Assembly (NCBI GenBank): GCA_947489685.1 | Contig: CANLEM010000001.1 | Location: forward strand, 434,001 to 498,000 | Direction: 5' to 3' | Length of the DNA: 64,000 nucleotides | DNA from: an uncultured Aquimarina sp. | GTDB taxonomy: Bacteria > Bacteroidota > Bacteroidia > Flavobacteriales > Flavobacteriaceae | In this document: one piece after another, positions 42,727 through 52,453 of the stretch | Numbering within the stretch: position 1 is the stretch's first letter | Layout of the letters: every line of letters begins with the position of its first letter | Notes under the pieces: generated by a model | What the model was told of the DNA's origin: nothing | Database searches by the model: none | Seen by the model: the letters and a program-made list of their open reading frames with translations, nothing else | Translations under genes and position numbers: made by a program

Positions 42727-43560
42727 TTGTCCATGAATTTTAATTTTTCAACATATCTAATAAGCTTCGTTTGCATAATGGCATCATACATTTTGGTTGC
42801 CCAAAATGATGATAAGATGTCCGCACGTTATCAAGAGGAGTTGTCAAAAACCCCTTCTTTTTCAATTTACGGTGACAACTATTTTATTACAGGAACTAGA
42901 ATTAACGAATCTCCCAATTCTGAAAACAGCGATGCAAAGTTTCAATTGGGCTTCAAACAAATTATCTCAAGAGATTTATTGCCCTTCAACACTCATCTTT
43001 TTTTTACCTATCGGCAGATATCTTTCTGGGATATTTACCAGGATTCTTTTCCATTTCGAGAAACGAATTACAATCCGTCTTTGGGTATAGGTCATTTGAC
43101 ATTTGATGAAAATGACAAAGCAAATGGAGGTCTGTGGTTAGCTTTTGAACACCAATCCAACGGTAGGGATGGCAAGAATTCAAGAAGCTGGAACTATTTT
43201 TCACTATTATACTACAAATCCTTTTCGGAAAAATTTCATGCTTCCATCAGTGCTTGGGCACCAATTGGCACCAAGGACGGTAATCAAGACCTTTTGGAAT
43301 ATATCGGCTATGGGGAATTGACAACCATTTGGAGACCAGCGGATATACTTTTCGTAGAAGGGAAATTTAGAAAAGCATTGCGTGCAGATTGGAGGGGCAG
43401 TGCCCAAATTTCAGTGAACTTAAGATATTCTAAGAGTACAAACCAATTTATATATCTGCAGTATTTTGTTGGGCAAGGCGAATCTTTAATTGATTATCAA
43501 AGCAACTCGAATTTTTTGAGAATAGGAATCATATTCAAGGATTTATTGTTTTGGGAATAA
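42727..43560 (+). CDS. pldA: Outer-membrane phospholipase A (OmpLA/PldA-like)
   Basis: A 277-residue beta-barrel enzyme with an N-terminal hydrophobic export segment. The active-site motif EHQSNGRDGKNSRSWN contains His and Ser (H-x-S-N-G) and the later GQGESLIDY is the second OmpLA signature. OmpLA dimers hydrolyse outer-membrane phospholipids when membrane asymmetry is disturbed. It lies alone between two terminators, so it is expressed separately from its neighbours. Confidence 0.85.
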   Translation: MSMNFNFSTYLISFVCIMASYILVAQNDDKMSARYQEELSKTPSFSIYGDNYFITGTRINESPNSENSDAKFQLGFKQIISRDLLPFNTHLFFTYRQISFWDIYQDSFPFRETNYNPSLGIGHLTFDENDKANGGLWLAFEHQSNGRDGKNSRSWNYFSLLYYKSFSEKFHASISAWAPIGTKDGNQDLLEYIGYGELTTIWRPADILFVEGKFRKALRADWRGSAQISVNLRYSKSTNQFIYLQYFVGQGESLIDYQSNSNFLRIGIIFKDLLFWE

Positions 43561-43648
43561 AAAGCCATTTAAAAAAGAAAGGAAGCTCTAAGCTAAAATT
43601 TTCATAGCAAAAGTTTCTTTCATTTGGTTAGTGTTTAGTTGGTTGATT

Positions 43649-43679
43649 ACCGCTTACCTTTCTTAGGTAGGCGGTTTTT
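43649..43679 (+). terminator. Terminator after pldA
   Basis: The arms ACCGC-T-TACCT and AGGTA-G-GCGGT pair over 11 positions with a short loop, followed by T residues (43676-43679). Confidence 0.85.
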
Positions 43680-43779
43680 CATTCTTAGAGCCTTATCAAA
43701 CATTCAACAAATGTACACCTGTAAAATGTCTAATTCTTCATTGGATTAATGTCATTCAAGCGGTAAACGGTTCTATAAT

Positions 43780-43801
43780 TTTAGCTTGATAAAATAATCA
43801 A
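43780..43801. promoter_or_regulatory. Dyad before the exported isochorismatase-like gene
   Basis: AGCTTGAT-AAAATA-ATCAAG(T) forms a 6 to 7-bp inverted repeat 25 bases before the start at 43825, a plausible operator site. Confidence 0.4.
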
Positions 43802-43824
43802 GTTTAACACAAAAAAATAGAACA

Positions 43825-44577
43825 ATGAAAAATTACTTACTATCTGCCTTGATGATACTTTTTAGTTTTGTCCAAATACAGGCGCAATGGGACCAATACA
43901 ATCCCAATCCGAACAACGACCCTGCAAATGCTTCAAAGGAGCTTTTGAATCCAACAAACCATACGCTATTGATGATAGACCATGAAAGTCAAATGGCATT
44001 TGCGGTAGAATCCCAACCCATAGAAGAATTGCGCAACAATACGGGATTGTTGGCTGCCGCTGCAACACTATATAAGGTGCCCACGATAGTTACTACTGTA
44101 GCCGAAAAATCATTTAGTGGACCTGTGTTTCCGGAAATTAGGGAATATTTTCCAGATGAAAAACAATACATAGACCGAACGACGATGAACTCTTGGGAAG
44201 ACAAACGCGTGGTCAAAGCAGTTGGTGATATCGGTAAGAAAAAATTGGTTATTGCAGGGCTTTGGACAGAGGTTTGCACGCTTTCCGCATCATTGTCCGC
44301 CATTGAAGATGGTTATGAGGTCTACGTTGTAGTCGATGCTTGTGGAGGAACTTCTCAAGAGGCACATGATATGGCTTTAACCAGAATGTTTCAGGCTGGC
44401 GTAAAACCAATTACATCATTACAGTATTTGTTGGAGATACATAGAGATTGGGCACGTAGCGAGATGTACTTACCTGTACTTGAAATATCCAAGAGGTACG
44501 GAGGAGCTTATGGCCTTGGGATTGACTATAATAAACAACTTTTGGAATGGAATTCAGATGGTACCTCCAAGCACTAG
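43825..44577 (+). CDS. Isochorismatase-family hydrolase, exported
   Basis: A 250-residue protein with signal peptide MKNYLLSALMILFSFVQIQA. The cysteine-hydrolase fold has Asp in LLMIDHESQMAFAV, Lys in VAEKSF and Cys in LWTEVCTLSASLSAIEDGYE, the D-K-C triad of the family (YcaC-like). These enzymes hydrolyse C-N or C-O bonds in small molecules; the substrate here is unknown. Export is unusual for the family. The pirin gene follows after 68 bases. Confidence 0.85.
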   Translation: MKNYLLSALMILFSFVQIQAQWDQYNPNPNNDPANASKELLNPTNHTLLMIDHESQMAFAVESQPIEELRNNTGLLAAAATLYKVPTIVTTVAEKSFSGPVFPEIREYFPDEKQYIDRTTMNSWEDKRVVKAVGDIGKKKLVIAGLWTEVCTLSASLSAIEDGYEVYVVVDACGGTSQEAHDMALTRMFQAGVKPITSLQYLLEIHRDWARSEMYLPVLEISKRYGGAYGLGIDYNKQLLEWNSDGTSKH

Positions 44578-44645
44578 TTTTCAATCCACGATAGTATTGT
44601 CAAGGAAATCCATTATTTTAATATCACCATCGCTAATATTTAAAA

Positions 44646-45359
44646 ATGAATACTACGATACATAAAGCAAATAGTAGAGGTCAGGCCAATTTTGGCTGGC
44701 TTCAATCTAGGCATACATTTAGCTTTGGAAATTACTACGACCCCGAAAGAATGTCTTTTGGGGTACTTCGTGTTTTGAACGATGATATTGTTGCTCCTGG
44801 GGCTGGTTTCGGCACTCATCCGCATCAAAATATGGAAATTGTTTCCATACCACTCCATGGCGATTTAAAGCACAAAGATAGTACTGGTCGAACTGAAGTT
44901 ATAGAGCAGGGTGATGTGCAGGTAATGAGTGCTGGTACTGGTATTGAGCATAGCGAGATGAACGCCAATTCAGATAAAGAAGTGCGCTTCCTGCAAATTT
45001 GGATTGTACCTAATCAAGAAAATGTAGCCCCAAGATACCAGCAGATTACTTTGAATCCTCTTGAGCATAAAAATAGTTTTGGACAGATATTATCTCCAAA
45101 TGCCGATGATGCTGGCGTATGGATTCATCAAAATGCCTGGTTTTATCTAGGGGAGTTTTTTGAAGCCAAAAAAATTGAACATCGACTACATTCTGAAAAG
45201 AACGGACTCTACATTTTTATAATTGAAGGAAAAGTTATAGTTGAAGGCAAAGAGCTTGACAAAAGGGATGGAATGGGTATCTGGGACGTGGAGAAGGTCG
45301 TAATGGAGGTTGGTTCAGAAAGCAAAGTGCTACTTATGGAAGTTCCGATGACGAAGTAG
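44646..45359 (+). CDS. Pirin-family protein
   Basis: A 237-residue bicupin. Metal ligands are visible in GTHPHQNMEIVSI (two His, Glu nearby) and GIEHSEMN (His, Glu). Bacterial pirins such as YhhW can act as quercetinases; others regulate through redox. It may be co-transcribed with the isochorismatase-like gene upstream. Its 3' end overlaps the antisense end of the 97-residue gene. Confidence 0.87.
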   Translation: MNTTIHKANSRGQANFGWLQSRHTFSFGNYYDPERMSFGVLRVLNDDIVAPGAGFGTHPHQNMEIVSIPLHGDLKHKDSTGRTEVIEQGDVQVMSAGTGIEHSEMNANSDKEVRFLQIWIVPNQENVAPRYQQITLNPLEHKNSFGQILSPNADDAGVWIHQNAWFYLGEFFEAKKIEHRLHSEKNGLYIFIIEGKVIVEGKELDKRDGMGIWDVEKVVMEVGSESKVLLMEVPMTK

Positions 45360-45627
45360 ATTTTATATGAGTATTACCAAAGGTTTTGAGATAAGCCCTA
45401 ACCCAAGGGCATTCTGTGGTTAACAACAAGTTCATGGCCTGGAAGAGAGCAACCATGGTGCCAATTATAATTCTGAAACTTTCCGATTGGTCTAGACCCT
45501 CATTAAATTTAGTTTTTTTAATGCAAATGCTTTTAGCGCTAGGTTTTTCATAATAGAAAAACATGGTTCCGTTCTCATCCCAGCATTCATAACATTGCTG
45601 ACTTTTATTTTCGTAAACTCGTATCAT
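45334..45627 (-). CDS. Hypothetical protein, 97 residues
   Basis: A short protein starting MIRVYENKSQQCYECWDENG with two Cys residues close together, then a hydrophobic helix (FRIIIGTMVALFQAMNLLLT). No family is recognised. It lies five bases downstream of the YceI gene on the same strand and may be its operon partner. The 26-base overlap with the pirin gene on the other strand raises some doubt about the exact C-terminus. Confidence 0.5.
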   Translation of the reverse strand: MIRVYENKSQQCYECWDENGTMFFYYEKPSAKSICIKKTKFNEGLDQSESFRIIIGTMVALFQAMNLLLTTECPWVRAYLKTFGNTHIKSTSSSELP

Positions 45628-45632
45628 AGTCT

Positions 45633-46175
45633 TTATTTTTTATCATCTTTTAACAGCAGGCAGATATGAACCCACACACTTTCGTCAATTAGTGGCACTC
45701 CGTCTTCATTTATGCCATTCCAATTCATGTTAAAATCAATCGTTCTCAATTGACTGGTTATTTCAAAGCCGATTCTATTATTCCCATCAACGCCTTTTTT
45801 TTGTCCTTTGAAATGAGCTGTAAGTGTGATTTTTTTTGAAATGCCCTTAAGACTAAATTGGCCTTTTATGAAGTAATGTTCATCATCTATTCTGTCAACC
45901 TCAGTGCTTTTGAATTGAATGAGCGAATGATTGGCACAATCGAAAAAGTCTTCACTACGAAGATGTACATCCCGTTCCTCATGACCTGTAAAAATGCTGC
46001 TGGCATCACCTTTAAAATGAAATTTGCTACCCAGAAAATCACATTCAGCAATTTGTTTTACATAGCCATTGAAGTTGAGTAGTGAACCATTTATTTTATT
46101 GAGCTCCAAGTGTTTTATTTTGAAACTTACGTTGGAATGTGCGGCATCTATTTGCCAAGTCTTGAAATTGGCCAT
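45633..46175 (-). CDS. YceI-family lipid-binding protein
   Basis: A 180-residue protein with the YceI pattern: WQIDAAHSNVSFKIKHLELN at the N-terminus, a lipocalin-like beta barrel, and FKGDASSIFTGHEERDVHLR then FFDCANH. YceI proteins bind isoprenoid or quinone-like amphiphiles. No signal peptide is seen, so it is probably cytoplasmic here. It precedes the 97-residue gene in the same direction. Confidence 0.85.
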   Translation of the reverse strand: MANFKTWQIDAAHSNVSFKIKHLELNKINGSLLNFNGYVKQIAECDFLGSKFHFKGDASSIFTGHEERDVHLRSEDFFDCANHSLIQFKSTEVDRIDDEHYFIKGQFSLKGISKKITLTAHFKGQKKGVDGNNRIGFEITSQLRTIDFNMNWNGINEDGVPLIDESVWVHICLLLKDDKK

Positions 46176-46327
46176 AGTAAATGAAGTATTAAAAGTTCGA
46201 ACTCAGTATTCCTAGGTCTCCAATATGCAATGGTTTTCTAGACAGGTGGGTATAAAAATAGTAGCTGTACAATGCAATGAGGTTACATTATACTACCATC
46301 TATGGTACTTTTTAAAGTTTTGTGCTG

Positions 46328-49300
46328 TTAACTGCGAGCAATACCCAGTTTGCGCATTCTTGATTCAAGTGTTGAAGGAGCTATACCCAATTTTTGAGCG
46401 GCACCATTCTTACCGCTTACCCGCCATTTATGGGATTCCAGTATTTTGATGAGATAATTTTTTTCCAAAGCATCTTTTTCAGCTTTTATGGCATCCATGT
46501 CCATGTTTTCAATGGGTTTTGTCACCATTGCACCACTTTTATTTTGGGGTGTATTAAACCACTCCAAGTTGCCTACACCAGAACGTCCGGGATATACTTC
46601 CAGCACTTTGCCCCGTTGTGAGATAACGGCCTGTTCCAGCAAGTTCTGAAGTTCTCTTACATTGCCCGGCCAAGAATAGGCCAGAAATCGTTTGGACGTA
46701 TTTTTGGTAAAGCCTCTGAAAGGTAATGCGTATCGGTCAGAAAAATAACGGGCAAAGAAATCTGCCAACAATAGAATGTCTTCGCCACGTGCTCTCAATG
46801 GTGGAACCTGAATAGGATATCCATTAAGTCTATAGTATAGGTCTTCCCTAAATTTGCCTTTTTCGACTTCCTCAATTAGATTTCGATTTGTAGCGGCTAT
46901 AATGCGGATATCGAGTGGAATAGTAATATTGCTCCCCAAGCGCTCAACTTCTCTTTCCTGTATAACTCGAAGTAGTTTGGTTTGAAGTTCCAATGGCATC
47001 TCTCCGATTTCGTCAAGAAATATTGTGCCATGGTTGGCGAGCTCAAATTTTCCAATACGTCTTTGAATGGCTCCGGTAAAGGCTCCTTTTTCATGACCAA
47101 AGAGTTCGGATTCCACTATCTGTGCAGGAATGGCCGCACAGTTCACTTTTACCAACACCCTTTCTTTACGGGAGGAGTTTTCATGAATCGCCCTTGCAAT
47201 GAGTTCTTTGCCTGTTCCTGTTTCGCCAAGAATCAATGTTGTGGCATCAACTTCTGATACTTCCTTGATTTGTTGGAAGACATCGTGCATGACCTCACTT
47301 TCCCCCACCATGTCTCCAAAATTGTAGGCTTCGCGAACAGCAGTTTCCAGATAGTTCTTTTCCAATTGTAACTGCTCCGAAAGCTCTTCAATTTCACGGG
47401 AAGCCAACATATTGTCAAAGGAAAGCGCAATTGTGTTTTGTAGAGAAGACAAAGACTCGTAATCTGAAGGAAGGAACTTATAAGGCTGCTTATGAAAAAG
47501 TACTACGACAAGTTTTGATTTTCCTCCATCAATTTGGTATTCTTTTTTTAACATCGAGTTTAGCTTTGCGCTTTTCACCAATGTCATGAAGGGTAATTTA
47601 TTTTCTTCAGACAAGTTATTGATGAACCCTTTTTTGCCGAGCTTATAGCGTAATACTTTCTTTTCTTGTTTCTTTATTTCTTGTTCATTAAGCCCATACA
47701 TTTGGGTCATTTCTGAGATACCCAACGAGCGCTTCTCCAAAGGTGTTAGCCATTCGTAACGAAAGGTTTCATCGCCCGAGTCCTTAAAATGAACCATAGC
47801 ATAGGTGAACGGGATAAAGTCTTTAAGGTGTCGTAAAAAACTTCCAAAAAAGCTGAGATAGTCTTTAATGCTTGGAATGTTTTGCGAAAGTTCAATTTCG
47901 AGTGATTGAAGTGCATTTTGCTTGGACACTTCTTCGCTCGAAAGAATGTTTGACACCGCCAAACTTACTTGTTCATTGATAGCTTTGTACATAGGGATGT
48001 GGTCATCCTTATAAAAGCCTTTTGTTTTGGAAAAGAACACCAAAATTCCAAATGGTTTGCCGTCTGAAACCAATGGGCCTCCTATGATATGATGAAATCC
48101 GGCATTCAATAGGTGTTCGTGTAATTCCTCGTGAACCTGCTTTTCGGCATCCTCTATGCTTATGGCTACGGGGCCATTCTCTTTGAACCATTCTGTGATG
48201 CTTCCCTTATGCTCAAAAATCACAGGCTTCCCCCAAAGCTCCTCTGCCATATTGGGTACATCACGGTGAATACTTTTAGTGTCATCGGAAAGCTCATAAT
48301 TATATGCGCCGGTTTTATCCAATAGCATGATGGCCATTTCCTCGAAAGGGAAAACGGGCTTTACACTCTCAAATATTCTTTTGTAGAGTCCGCTAGTCGA
48401 GCGAACGGAAGATAGTGACTCAGTTATATGAAGTAATGTTTCACTAAACTTTTTTTCCTGGACTAGATGATGTTGTGCCAAAATATTGGAGACCGTTACG
48501 GCAACTTGTTTTGAAATTGCCCTGTAGTAAGCAATATGTTCTTCTGTATAAATATCCTCGGTTTTTGACTTGAACGCCATCATGCCAAAAAGTTCACCAT
48601 TCGCAATCAAAGGACCACCCAATAAGGTTTTTAAACCAGAGGCCACCATGTCCTTATTTCTTGGATGGCTAGTGTTTTTCGCCAAATAGTCCATTGAAAC
48701 GACAATAGGGCCATTATCCATCAGCCATTCTACGGAAGTCCCTTTGTGCTCATATCGTGTTGCACTGCTAAGCTTTTCTATGGTCAGTGGTGACGCAACG
48801 TCAAAACGCTCACTTAAAAGTTCATAATGTTGTCTTTTGTTTTCGTCCAAAATCAAAATCCCCAAATGGTCAAAAGGGATTACCTTTTTTACAGGCTGCG
48901 TTATGGTCTCATATAATTCTAAAGGTGTTGTAGCAGAAGAGATGGTTTCGGTCAATTGTAATAAGGTATTACTGAAGTCTTTTTCTTTAGAGAGTCGGTT
49001 TTCTGCCAGTATGTTTGAGATAGCCACGGACAACTGCTCAGTAACATTTTGAAAAAGTTGGAATTGGCTTTCTTTAAAAAAGTTTTTTTGTAATGCATTA
49101 ATACAGAACATTCCAATAGGCTCGCCTCCAATTTCGAAATTACACACTAAGCAATCTCTATAACCCGATTCGTCCAAATCAAATGTCTCTACTTGATAAT
49201 AGTCAGGGTACAGTTTAATCAACTTCTTAAAATCAAGCAATGCTACCTTACTTTTTTTGTCTGGTTGAGCCATCATATAATCAACTACGGAGCCTTGATG

Positions 49301-50614
49301 AGCAACTAAGTCTATTCCAGTACTCTGTAGTTTTTTGTTCCATTCAGACGGGCTTATTTCTGGATTGGTAGCTGCTAAATCATAATGATATTCTTTGTTA
49401 TCAGTGAGAATAAAAATGCCCACATCATGAAAATTGAAAATGGGTTTTAGTTGTGTGATTACAAACTCCAAAAATTCGGGTAAGTTGCGGAGTTCGTTGA
49501 CTTTTTGAGTTATCTCTAACAATTGACTTTTCTCTATGTCGCGTTTTTCAATTTCTTGATTGCTCAATACATTTTTAGCTGCCACCGCTATTTGATTGGA
49601 TATGGCTCTGAATAGTGGCAAGTGTTCTTCTTTATAAAAACCTTCCTGTTTACTATTGAAGGCAATCATTCCAATCACCTGTCCTCCGTAAGTTAATGGT
49701 CCGGCTATGGTTTGTTTTAAACCTGCCTCCAACATTAGTGGTAATTGGGGATGCGAAGTTTGTTTGTCTATAGTTTCCAAAGAATAGATTCCTGGACCAT
49801 TTTCGATAAGCCAACTTATAGCACTTTCTTTAGTATCGTAGAGGGTATATTTCCCCAACCGTCTCTCAATGATATGTTGTACCACTGGACTGTTCAGTGA
49901 AGCGGCTTCCAATAGTTCATAATGGTGTTCGCCGCCATCGCTTAGAATAAATAGCCCTGGTTCATCAAAAGGAAAAATAGGTTTTATGGTTTTATAAATT
50001 GTTTTATACAGGTCTGTTGGGTCAGCAATATTAGCAACGGCTTTTGAAATATTAAGAAGTTTTGTGCTGAACTCTTTTTCGGCCTCGATAAGGTCACGGT
50101 CCAAAATGCGTTTGAATACTATACTAATGAGTGTCTTGATTTCATTGAATATTGGGAAATGGGTTTCCGAGTATGTTCCTTTCTTTTCGGACCAAAGTAG
50201 CAGCACTCCAAACGGTTTATCGTCCGCCATCAATGGACCACTAATAAATTCGCGCAGGCCAGCTTCATGTAGATACGGGAAATGGGGGTGGTGCTCGAAT
50301 TTTTCCATCAACTGTTCAAGATGGGTAATATTTGTTTCTTGAAGTAACGAATTAAGTGCTTCGTCAAAGGGTAAATAGCCCAGCAAACCTGAAGCTTTTA
50401 TTTTCAATGATGCCCTATGCGCATTATAATAGTCAACAGCATAATCTTTGTGCCAACCGTCTTCCCGAATGTGAAAGAGACCAGCATCGTCAAATGGCAA
50501 AATTGCATTAACCTTTTCGAAAAGGAAAGAAAGCAGGTCTTGGGTATTTTGCGCTTTTACCAAAGACTCAAGAATTTCTTTAATGTGTTCTTCATATTGT
50601 AAATTGGCTTTCAT
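46328..50614 (-). CDS. Giant sigma-54 activator with tandem GAF domains
   Basis: A 1428-residue regulator. The N-terminal two thirds hold five clear GAF repeats (about 1-170, 190-350, 370-540, 550-715, 730-895), each with a phrase like PFDEPGLFIL and GPLxxxGxPFGxLxxxSK, plus a sixth divergent copy (about 910-1080). Then comes the AAA+ domain with Walker A ILGETGTGKELIARAIHE (about 1125), the sigma-54 contact loop GAFTGA (about 1177-1182) and the Walker B FLDEIGEM. A Fis-type HTH ends the chain (RMRKLGIARS). It probably senses a small molecule and activates sigma-54 promoters of cargo genes. Five or six GAF domains in one activator is unusual. Confidence 0.88.
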   Translation of the reverse strand: MKANLQYEEHIKEILESLVKAQNTQDLLSFLFEKVNAILPFDDAGLFHIREDGWHKDYAVDYYNAHRASLKIKASGLLGYLPFDEALNSLLQETNITHLEQLMEKFEHHPHFPYLHEAGLREFISGPLMADDKPFGVLLLWSEKKGTYSETHFPIFNEIKTLISIVFKRILDRDLIEAEKEFSTKLLNISKAVANIADPTDLYKTIYKTIKPIFPFDEPGLFILSDGGEHHYELLEAASLNSPVVQHIIERRLGKYTLYDTKESAISWLIENGPGIYSLETIDKQTSHPQLPLMLEAGLKQTIAGPLTYGGQVIGMIAFNSKQEGFYKEEHLPLFRAISNQIAVAAKNVLSNQEIEKRDIEKSQLLEITQKVNELRNLPEFLEFVITQLKPIFNFHDVGIFILTDNKEYHYDLAATNPEISPSEWNKKLQSTGIDLVAHQGSVVDYMMAQPDKKSKVALLDFKKLIKLYPDYYQVETFDLDESGYRDCLVCNFEIGGEPIGMFCINALQKNFFKESQFQLFQNVTEQLSVAISNILAENRLSKEKDFSNTLLQLTETISSATTPLELYETITQPVKKVIPFDHLGILILDENKRQHYELLSERFDVASPLTIEKLSSATRYEHKGTSVEWLMDNGPIVVSMDYLAKNTSHPRNKDMVASGLKTLLGGPLIANGELFGMMAFKSKTEDIYTEEHIAYYRAISKQVAVTVSNILAQHHLVQEKKFSETLLHITESLSSVRSTSGLYKRIFESVKPVFPFEEMAIMLLDKTGAYNYELSDDTKSIHRDVPNMAEELWGKPVIFEHKGSITEWFKENGPVAISIEDAEKQVHEELHEHLLNAGFHHIIGGPLVSDGKPFGILVFFSKTKGFYKDDHIPMYKAINEQVSLAVSNILSSEEVSKQNALQSLEIELSQNIPSIKDYLSFFGSFLRHLKDFIPFTYAMVHFKDSGDETFRYEWLTPLEKRSLGISEMTQMYGLNEQEIKKQEKKVLRYKLGKKGFINNLSEENKLPFMTLVKSAKLNSMLKKEYQIDGGKSKLVVVLFHKQPYKFLPSDYESLSSLQNTIALSFDNMLASREIEELSEQLQLEKNYLETAVREAYNFGDMVGESEVMHDVFQQIKEVSEVDATTLILGETGTGKELIARAIHENSSRKERVLVKVNCAAIPAQIVESELFGHEKGAFTGAIQRRIGKFELANHGTIFLDEIGEMPLELQTKLLRVIQEREVERLGSNITIPLDIRIIAATNRNLIEEVEKGKFREDLYYRLNGYPIQVPPLRARGEDILLLADFFARYFSDRYALPFRGFTKNTSKRFLAYSWPGNVRELQNLLEQAVISQRGKVLEVYPGRSGVGNLEWFNTPQNKSGAMVTKPIENMDMDAIKAEKDALEKNYLIKILESHKWRVSGKNGAAQKLGIAPSTLESRMRKLGIARS

Positions 50615-50665
50615 TCCTTTTGAGATAAAATTCTTTCTTCCAGAGTATCGTAAGGTATGAAAATA

Positions 50666-50696
50666 TTCACGATATTTTCGTGAAAGTCGCGACTTT
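50666..50696. promoter_or_regulatory. Two adjacent palindromes before the sigma-54 activator gene
   Basis: TTCACGA (50666-50672) and TCGTGAA (50678-50684) form a 7-bp dyad, immediately joined to AAAGTCGCGACTTT (50683-50696), a perfect 14-base palindrome. They lie 52-82 bases upstream of the sigma-54 activator start at 50614, in the divergent gap to the AraC gene. Good operator candidates. Confidence 0.6.
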
Positions 50697-50857
50697 TTTT
50701 CGTTTATATTTCATGAATTCATGTTTTGTTATTTTTTACTAATCACTTCATTTGAAAATAATAATCTGATTATCAGTTGTTTATTCGCTTTTTGTAAAAA
50801 ATAAATTTCATGGCATTATAATGGGCAGGTATAGGGTGTAAGTTAAAAATACATACT

Positions 50858-51835
50858 ATGACAACTACTCAAAAATATATTCCTAGTCTGAATATATATT
50901 CCTTCGCTGAGAGCATATTAAATGGCAGCAAGGATAAGAGCAAAGGATATCTCAAGATTTCACAGAAAAGTGAATTCTTTATGTGTCAATTTTCGGATAT
51001 GCACGTAGATAATCTAATGGATTCCCCATATATCTATGATTTTTTTACCATCTATTTCGTAGAGAGTGGGTCATTGGCCAAAATAAATCAATTGGAATCT
51101 TTGGAAATTGGGGCCAAACAAATCTTTTTTTCAAAACCAGGTGAAATAAAGACGTGGCAGAAAATGAACAATCCAAAAGGATATTTAGTCGCCTTTACGC
51201 TTGATTATCTTTTGCTACTTATTGATAACAAAAACCTTATCAATACCTTTGAGTACTTGATGCCACACTCAAGACGCAAGTTCTCACTTGACTCTCCACG
51301 TTTTATTCTTTACAATACCATTTTTAAAGAGTTGGCCAATGAATTCAACAAGCCCAGAAAGTACTCGGCGGAGCTCATTAAATTTTGGCTTTTTGTTCTG
51401 TTGATAAAGACCAACCGCATATATGCTAATGGAGATGGTAGTAGGGGGCTTGGTATTCATAAAAAATCTTCAGACTTCATATACAGCAAGTTTATGCTCA
51501 TAATGGAAAAGAATTTTAAAGACCTCGCTTCTCAGCAGGTGGAGCGCCCTTTTCTGGTAAGAGAGTTTGCTGAAATGTTGAGCATTAACCCTACGTATTT
51601 AGGAGAATGCGTTCGAAAGGCAAGTGGTAAATCAGCTAAATCAATAATCAACCAGCGCACAGCACTTCTTGCCAAGTGCCAGTTGCTTCATACCTACAAC
51701 AATATTTCTGAGATAGCGTACCAGTTGGGTTTTGAAAGTGCCGGGTATTTTATACGTTTCTTTAAAAAATATGAAGGGGTAACACCTTTGGAATATCGAA
51801 AATTAAATGGTTTTCAATCTATGCATACATCCTAA
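50858..51835 (+). CDS. AraC-family transcriptional regulator
   Basis: A 325-residue protein. The C-terminal 100 residues are the AraC double HTH (LVREFAEMLSINPTYLGECV, then AYQLGFESAGYFIRFFKKYE). The N-terminal part resembles cupin-like ligand domains (FFTIYFVESGSLAKINQLES). It diverges from the giant sigma-54 activator and is followed by the ABM gene, which it may control. Confidence 0.85.
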   Translation: MTTTQKYIPSLNIYSFAESILNGSKDKSKGYLKISQKSEFFMCQFSDMHVDNLMDSPYIYDFFTIYFVESGSLAKINQLESLEIGAKQIFFSKPGEIKTWQKMNNPKGYLVAFTLDYLLLLIDNKNLINTFEYLMPHSRRKFSLDSPRFILYNTIFKELANEFNKPRKYSAELIKFWLFVLLIKTNRIYANGDGSRGLGIHKKSSDFIYSKFMLIMEKNFKDLASQQVERPFLVREFAEMLSINPTYLGECVRKASGKSAKSIINQRTALLAKCQLLHTYNNISEIAYQLGFESAGYFIRFFKKYEGVTPLEYRKLNGFQSMHTS

Positions 51836-51864
51836 TTAATTCTTTCACGTTAAATAATAAAACA

Positions 51865-52149
51865 ATGATAACCTATGTTAGATTTCGAATAATTTCAGGT
51901 CAAATCGAATTATTTCAAAATAGTTTTAAAGGAGTCATAAACGAACTTAACGTCCTCCCTGAATGTGAGGAAGCTGAACTAGCCCAATGCGAAGCGGAAC
52001 AAGAAAATTATATTTTGAGGGTAAAATGGAGAAATGATGTGTCACCAGATGATATGGTAAAAAATACCATTAATTTAAATACACAGTTCGATTCAATCAT
52101 GCGTTATAAAGAGGATATTCTTGAGATGCGTAACTATAGACCGATTTAA
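51865..52149 (+). CDS. Antibiotic biosynthesis monooxygenase (ABM)-like protein
   Basis: A 94-residue ferredoxin-like-fold protein starting MITYVRFRIISGQIELFQNS. The size and pattern fit the ABM family, whose members include quinol monooxygenases (YgiN). It follows the AraC gene by 29 bases. Activity is not proven by sequence. Confidence 0.7.
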   Translation: MITYVRFRIISGQIELFQNSFKGVINELNVLPECEEAELAQCEAEQENYILRVKWRNDVSPDDMVKNTINLNTQFDSIMRYKEDILEMRNYRPI

Positions 52150-52158
52150 GAAATAGTT

Positions 52159-52361
52159 CTATTCAATATTAATACCATTTAAAACGAGCTTTTTCCATTC
52201 GGGATGCCGCTTAATGTACATGGCTTTCATTGGTAGCCGAATGAATTCTGATTTTTGCCCTTTAGCAATACAAAAAAATCATAGTCAGTAGTTCCTCCAA
52301 GTATCAGTATGGTACCTTCAGGAACTTCTTCAATTACCCCATAAGGTTTGATGAGACCTAT
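52159..52361 (-). pseudogene. Degraded coding fragment with frameshift
   Basis: On the minus strand, codons from 52361 read IGLIKPYGVIEEVPEGTILI and continue to DFFVLLKG, where the frame must shift (about 52260) to continue KSEFIRLPMKAMYIKRHPEW and KKLVLNGINIE before TAG at 52159. There is a stop just upstream and no start. It reads like the remains of one protein; the family is not recognised. This fills most of the 300-base gap 52150-52453. Confidence 0.45.
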
Positions 52362-52453
52362 TTATTTGCGGGTCAATTCTGGAAATCTATTGTTCTCTTG
52401 TATGTGAATTTTCAATTAGCTAATTAAGTTCCAAGAGTCTGTTTCGCCTTAAA

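Noticed and set aside
50804..50830. Sigma-54 promoter-like TGGCATTATAATGGGCA before the AraC gene
   Set aside because: The GG and GC elements are spaced 11 bases apart rather than 10, so it does not fit the consensus; not annotated.
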